Source of the DNA: Aristolochia californica
Lineage: Eukaryota; Streptophyta; Magnoliopsida; Piperales; Aristolochiaceae
Assembly: GCA_029961685.1 (NCBI GenBank)
Contig: JARWKL010000004.1
Location: 32,803,645-32,867,644 of the forward strand
Reading direction: 5' to 3'
DNA: 64,000 nucleotides
This document shows positions 60,313-64,000 of this stretch, piece after piece. The notes under the pieces are model-generated. The model was given only the letters and a program-made list of their open reading frames with translations. It searched no databases and was not told the DNA's origin. Each line of letters starts with the position of its first letter. The first letter of the stretch is position 1. The position numbers and the translations under genes are program-made.

Positions 60313-60650
60313 TGTTAGGTTTTCTTGCCATGGATCGAGTCACCCGATGATCTCCTCTAGCTTCCAGGTTGAATGACGATGAAGGGAGTGACGTAGGGTG
60401 CTTAGAACAACCAATGGTTGGGAGAGATGTTGAGCTTTCGAAGGAGCTCCACCCTTAGGCCTCGTGAGAGAGAGAACCCACTCTCATTTACAACTAATTT
60501 GATTAATGCTTACCTTTCCTCTGAATTCCTTCTAACAAAGTGTTAGGGATGATGCATACAATATAAAGTCATGAATTTCCCCACAACTAAAACAGAAATT
60601 ACAATCAACCCAGTCACTAAGTGACACAATTTAACTCCTACGCCTAGCAG
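60313..60650 (-). repeat. LTR N (family 3), about 338 bp, inverted relative to Gy-P gag
   Basis: Minus strand: ends AACCTAACA at 60313 after a leader with GVTRSMAR-like coding. Its U3 end lacks roughly the first 25 bp and joins Gy-P gag at about 60650. It matches the U5 half of the Gy-Q LTR (62824-63197) closely. Confidence 0.83.
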
Positions 60651-61590
60651 AATTGAAAACTTTCATGGAGGAAAATGTTGTTGAGGTTCAAACTCGGGTT
60701 GACGCATTGCAACATGAGGTTTTCGGCCTCAAAGACAATTTCCAGCAGATGATGACTCGAATGGAAGAGGGGTTTGCTCAGATTGTGGCTCAGCTCAGAA
60801 GTTCCTCACGGCCGTTTGACCACCCAACGCCCCATCCCCCTCCACCACCACTAGCTTTTCGCCAAACACCTCCTCCAGTCATAGTAGCCCAAAGACGAGG
60901 CCACACGACAGTGCCTAGGTACACTAAATTAGACTTTCCCACATGTGATGGGTCTTCGGACCCTCTGATTTGGTTACACCGGTGTGACCACTTCTTTTGG
61001 AATTAAAGAACCCAGCCCGAGGATAGGGTTTCATTAACTGCATTCCACATGCTTGATGAAGCGCTTTTGTGGTAGCATCAATTCAAAACTGAGCATCCTA
61101 TGTATGATTGGGAGATTTTCAAAGACTATTGCATGTTACAGTTTGGTCCACCAGCACGTAGCAATCCTCTGGGAGATCTGGTCAATCTCAAACAAACTGG
61201 GTCTATTGAGCAGTATCAGAAATCATTTCAAGAATGGCTTGCCCACACCAGTCAGTTGGTGCATCCAAACCAATATGTCCACTTGTTTACCGCCGGTCCG
61301 GTTGAGGCGCTCCGCCTCGAGATGGAACTACACGACCCCCCAACTTTAGCACACACCATGAACTTGTTACGAACACTGGATGCCAAACAGCGTATCTTAA
61401 AGGAATCATTGGGCCAAAGACCCCCCTGTTCAGGCCGAACAAACCCAGGCATTCCATACAACCCCACTACGTTAGGGACCACCTCCCTCCACTACCTCAC
61501 AGACTACCACGTCCACGCCCCCACCACAATTTATCAAACACCTTTCCAAAGTAGAAATGGAGCAAAGACGGGCTCCAAGGCTGTGTTTTA
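60651..61590 (+). pseudogene. Gy-P gag and zinc knuckle
   Basis: Coiled-coil start (KTFMEENVVEVQTRVDALQHEVFGLKDNFQQMMTRMEEGF), proline linker, capsid entry TVPRYTKLDFPTCDGSSDPLIWLHRCDHFFWN and a TAA, then FHMLDEALLW and a TAG, YDWEIFKDYCMLQFGPPARSNPLGDLVNLKQTGSIEQYQ, FTAGPVEALRLEMELHDPPTLAHTMNLLRTL (61100-61591). After a frameshift: STPPPQFIKHLSKVEMEQRRAPRLCFNCDEKYRTGHLCKRLF, a zinc knuckle with all ligands. Confidence 0.9.
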
Positions 61591-62145
61591 ATTGTGATGA
61601 AAAATATCGAACAGGCCATCTTTGCAAAAGGCTGTTTTGGTTAGAGCTAGAAGATCCAAAAGAGGGTGCCATTTCAGAGGATGAAGACGACGCCGAAGTG
61701 GAGGAACCAGCAATCTCCCTCCACTCCATGATTGGGTTGCACAACACCAACCCAATGCAGGTCCACACTCCCATCCAAAATCTCATGTTACTTGCATTGG
61801 TTGACTTGGGCAGCACCCACAATTTTCTAAGCCAACCAGCAGCAAATCAATTGGGATTGACAATTCAGCACAGTTCTGGCCTCTTGGTCTCAGTAAGTAA
61901 CGGGGAAAAGGTTCCCAGCGTTGGCCTATGTTCAGCAGTACAATTTGTTATTGATGGCCACCACTTTGTAGTGGATTTCTTGGTTATTCCATTGGCTGGG
62001 TTTGATTAAGTATTGGGGATTAAGTGGCTTCAATAGTTGGGTTCGATATTTTGGGATTTCACATCATGTACTATGCGTTTAACTTCAAGTCAGCATGACA
62101 TCGCCCTTCATGGGACTCATGCACTCTCACTGTAGAGTTTAGGAT
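61557..62145 (+). pseudogene. Gy-P protease
   Basis: The 150-codon frame 61557-62009 covers zinc knuckle, acidic linker (EGAISEDEDDAEVEEPAISLHSMIGLHNTNPMQV) and protease LLALVDLGSTHNFLSQPAANQLGLTIQHSSGLLVSVSNGEKVPSVGL, then FVVDFLVIPLAGFD (TAA) VLGIKWLQ (TAG) LGSIFWDF. The active-site DSG is DLG, as in Gy-C. Confidence 0.87.
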
Positions 62146-62823
62146 CTCATGAAAGGAACTTTATATCAACAAGAAAGAAGAAGAAGAAGAAGAAGAGAGA
62201 AGGAGAAGAGAAGAAGAAGAACGTGGAAGGAGAGAGTTTGAATTAAGGGAGAAGAGGGTTGCATCAAAAAGAAAAATGAGGGCTGGACAAATTTTTGGAA
62301 AGAGCGGAGAGTGCTTCAATGCCCTACCTCTTAGCCAATGCCTTTATTTATTGTTTTACAATGTCCTTATGGCTACAACTTGATAAAACAAAAGACATAA
62401 AAGGAACACATATTTACACTTCTATGCCATCTTTATGGAAAGTACCATATTTTACACATATGCCACTCCTTTGACGTGTGGGCTTCTTGTCTTGAGCTCG
62501 TGAGCTTGAGCCTATCTTCCAACACTCCCCCTCAAGCTGGAGGAGAAAAGACATCATACATACCCAACTTGCCACATATAAATGATATGCTTTTAGATGT
62601 AACGGGTTTAGTGAGAATATCAGCTACTTACTCTTGAGATGACACATATTTGAGAGAGATTATTCCTATTTGAAACTTCTCTCGTATAAAATGACAATCC
62701 ACCATAATATGTTTAGTTCTTTCATGAAAAACTGGATTTGAAGTGATATGAATGGCTGCTTGATTATCACAATGCAGATTCCTGGACCTCTTTTTTTAAA
62801 AACCTAGTTCGGTAAGAAGGGTC
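62146..62823 (-). mobile_element. Cop-3, Ty1/copia 3' end
   Basis: The minus-strand LTR starts TGTTGGAAGATAGGC at 62524 and extends left to about 62150, with an (AAG)n-rich stretch at its inner end. The purine tract ccagcttgagggggag is at 62525-62541. RNase H fragments follow on the minus strand (62542-62823): [26 protein letters not shown] sequence ('gcttgattatcacaatgcag', 'ttctttcatgaaaaactggatt'). Gy-Q interrupts it at 62824. Confidence 0.82.
62173..62222 (+). repeat. AAG/AGA microsatellite
   Basis: A purine stretch of imperfect aga/gaa triplets within the R-U5 end of the Cop-3 LTR. Confidence 0.9.
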
Positions 62824-63197
62824 TGTTATGGACTCCATAGCATCAAGAGTGGCTAATCGGAGAAGAGAAGAGATGGAGTAAACTTGTATTTCAGTACCTT
62901 AGGGGTTTAATTGTAATTTGAAGTTCCATAAGGGTCTAATTGTAATTATAGAACCTTTGATGTTTTCCTTGACCTATTTAGGGCGTCAAGTGATGGAAGG
63001 AAGACAAGTATTGATCATTAGTCTAAATGAGATCAGGTTCTCTCTCTAAAGAGGCCTAAGGTTGGAGCTCCTTGCAAGGCTCACGTCATTCACCATTGGG
63101 CGTTCCAGGTACCCCAAATCTCTCCCTTCTTCGTCATTTAATCTGGAAGCTAGAGGAGATCGCCGGGTGACTCGATCCATGGCTAGAGAGCCTAACA
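62824..63197 (+). repeat. Gy-Q 5' LTR (374 bp)
   Basis: TGTTATGGACTCC to GCCTAACA; the end encodes RRVTRSMAREPN. TATA-like 'cctatttagggcg' near 62972. It is followed by the primer site. Confidence 0.92.
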
Positions 63198-63213
63198 TCG
63201 TGGTATCAGAGCG

Positions 63214-64000
63214 CTTATGAACCAGGTATTTCGCCCTTTCTTATGGAAGTATGTCTTAGTTTTTTTTGACGATATACTGATCTATAGCAAAACTTGGGCA
63301 GCACACTTGCATCAATTGAGATAGGTTTTCACCATTCTCCGAGCACACCATTTATTTCTCAATCGTGCCAAATGTGACTTTGCCACATCCGAAGTAGCTT
63401 ATTTGGGGCATGTGATCTCGGCATCCGGGGTGAAACCAGACTTCAGCAAGATACAATCGGTGATGGATTGGCCCACACCTCACTCCGTTACAGCTTTGAA
63501 AGGGTTTCTTGGTCTCGCAGGGTATTATAGAAAATTTATCAAAGAATACGGTCACCTGGCAGCACCATTGTATAATTTACTGAAGAAGCATGCCTTTCAG
63601 TGGTCTCAGTTGGCAGACTCCTCATTTAACAACTTAAAACAGGCATTAGCGTCAGCACCAGTTCTCCAATTGCCCAACTTTGCCGAAAATTTCATCATAG
63701 AATGCGATGCATCCGGGGGAGGGATAGGTGTCGTCTTGCAGCAACAGGGTCACCCCATTGCCTATTTCAGCCGCCATCTCGCTCCTCACCATCACAAGTT
63801 AGCCACTTATGAAAGGGAACTTATCAGTTTGGCCAAAGCTGTGCAGCATTGGAGGCCGTATCTGTGGGGCAGACCTTTTGTGATCCGGACAGACCACTGT
63901 AGCCTCAAATACTTATTGGAGCAGTGCCTTACTACATCCCCACAACAACATTGGCTCAGCAAATTAATGGGATTCGATTTTCAGGTGAAATACAAATCGG
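63214..64000 (+). pseudogene. Gy-Q RT palm, RNase H and tether (one stop)
   Basis: The frame reads [28 protein letters not shown] with both catalytic Asp residues, HLHQLR, a TAG near 63319, then an unbroken stretch to the window edge: [152 protein letters not shown]. Apart from the missing fingers and one stop it is the youngest-looking polymerase here. Confidence 0.92.

Larger units (their letters stand above)
60651..62145 (+). mobile_element. Gy-P, Ty3/gypsy gag-protease fragment
   Basis: A plus-strand family 3 fragment starting just inside gag and ending after protease near 62145, where Cop-3 begins. It lies head-to-head with LTR N. RT, integrase and its own LTRs are not in the window, unless LTR N is its inverted partner. 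Confidence 0.8.
62824..64000 (+). mobile_element. Gy-Q, family 3 gypsy element, gag deleted, runs off the right edge
   Basis: A complete 374-bp 5' LTR (62824-63197), primer site TGGTATCAGAGCG (63201-63213), then an immediate jump into RT at LMNQVF (63214). Gag, protease and the RT fingers are deleted, with the joint directly at the primer site. RT palm, RNase H and tether continue to the window end. Confidence 0.92.

Noticed and set aside
1..64000. Endogenous pararetrovirus (caulimovirus type) as the source of the RT sequences
   Set aside because: The elements have LTRs, integrase with HHCC and DDE motifs and a chromodomain after RNase H, and no movement protein; this is the Ty3/gypsy chromovirus plan.

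Overview
This window is plant repeat DNA, almost certainly flowering-plant heterochromatin. Nearly every base can be assigned to nested LTR retrotransposons. I see no conventional host gene, tRNA, rRNA or CRISPR array. The plant assignment rests on Ty3/gypsy chromoviruses with a C-terminal chromodomain, Ty1/copia elements, tiny TRIM-type LTR elements, tRNA-iMet primer sites (TGGTATCAGA) throughout, and one P-class pentatricopeptide-repeat (PPR) reading frame. The species cannot be told from the sequence. Labels used below: Gy-A to Gy-U are Ty3/gypsy copies, Cop-1 to Cop-3 are Ty1/copia copies, TRIM-a to TRIM-g are miniature elements. Gypsy family 1 is Gy-A, E and H; family 2 is B, C and D; family 3 is G, R, P, Q and LTR N; family 4 (long LTR) is L, M, S and U. 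J, I and K stand alone.

Layout. 1-8501: Gy-B (minus, runs off the left edge) split by a complete Gy-A (plus, 1865-7098, TSD CAAAG). 8502-25332: Cop-1 (minus) carries Gy-C, which carries Gy-D (TSD GTGCC), which carries Gy-E (TSD TTAAC/TTAAT), so four layers. 25333-37597: Gy-R (plus) is split inside its 5' LTR by Gy-G (minus), which holds Gy-H (minus, TSD CAGTG). Gy-H has a TRIM body spliced between its LTR and its gag. 37598-39590: Gy-S (minus, 941-bp LTR, mostly deleted). 39590-48897: Gy-J (plus, lacks its 5' part) is interrupted by non-autonomous Gy-I (with complete TRIM-b inside, TSD ACTAC) and by Gy-K. 44016-47604: Gy-K, a gene-capturing element in which gag-pol is replaced by a 616-codon PPR reading frame plus other captured sequence. 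48898-60054: Gy-L, Gy-M (with complete TRIM-e, TSD CCCTC), pieces of Cop-2, and Gy-U (with TRIM-f in its LTR). 60055-64000: TRIM-g fused to an inverted LTR (N), Gy-P gag-protease, Cop-3, and Gy-Q running off the right edge.

How the parts work. In the gypsy copies the Gag start codon lies inside the 5' LTR (peptide MEGREERRVTRSMA), the primer-binding site is translated in frame, and the Pol frame runs through the polypurine tract about 16 codons into the 3' LTR. The genome is therefore very compact (Gy-A is 5.2 kb, about the size of the Reina-type chromovirus clade). Most copies are dead, with premature stops, frameshifts, internal deletions and repeated lesions at the catalytic FFDD motif of reverse transcriptase.

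The most unusual signals are: (1) the gene-capturing Gy-K with a long open PPR frame; (2) a family of miniature LTR elements with LTRs of about 76-98 bp whose bodies or LTRs are repeatedly spliced to large elements exactly at the shared primer-binding site, as expected from plus-strand transfer between co-packaged templates; (3) two loci (K and N/P) where such a chimera lies head-to-head with a gag region; (4) LTRs that export a start codon and leader peptide into flanking DNA.
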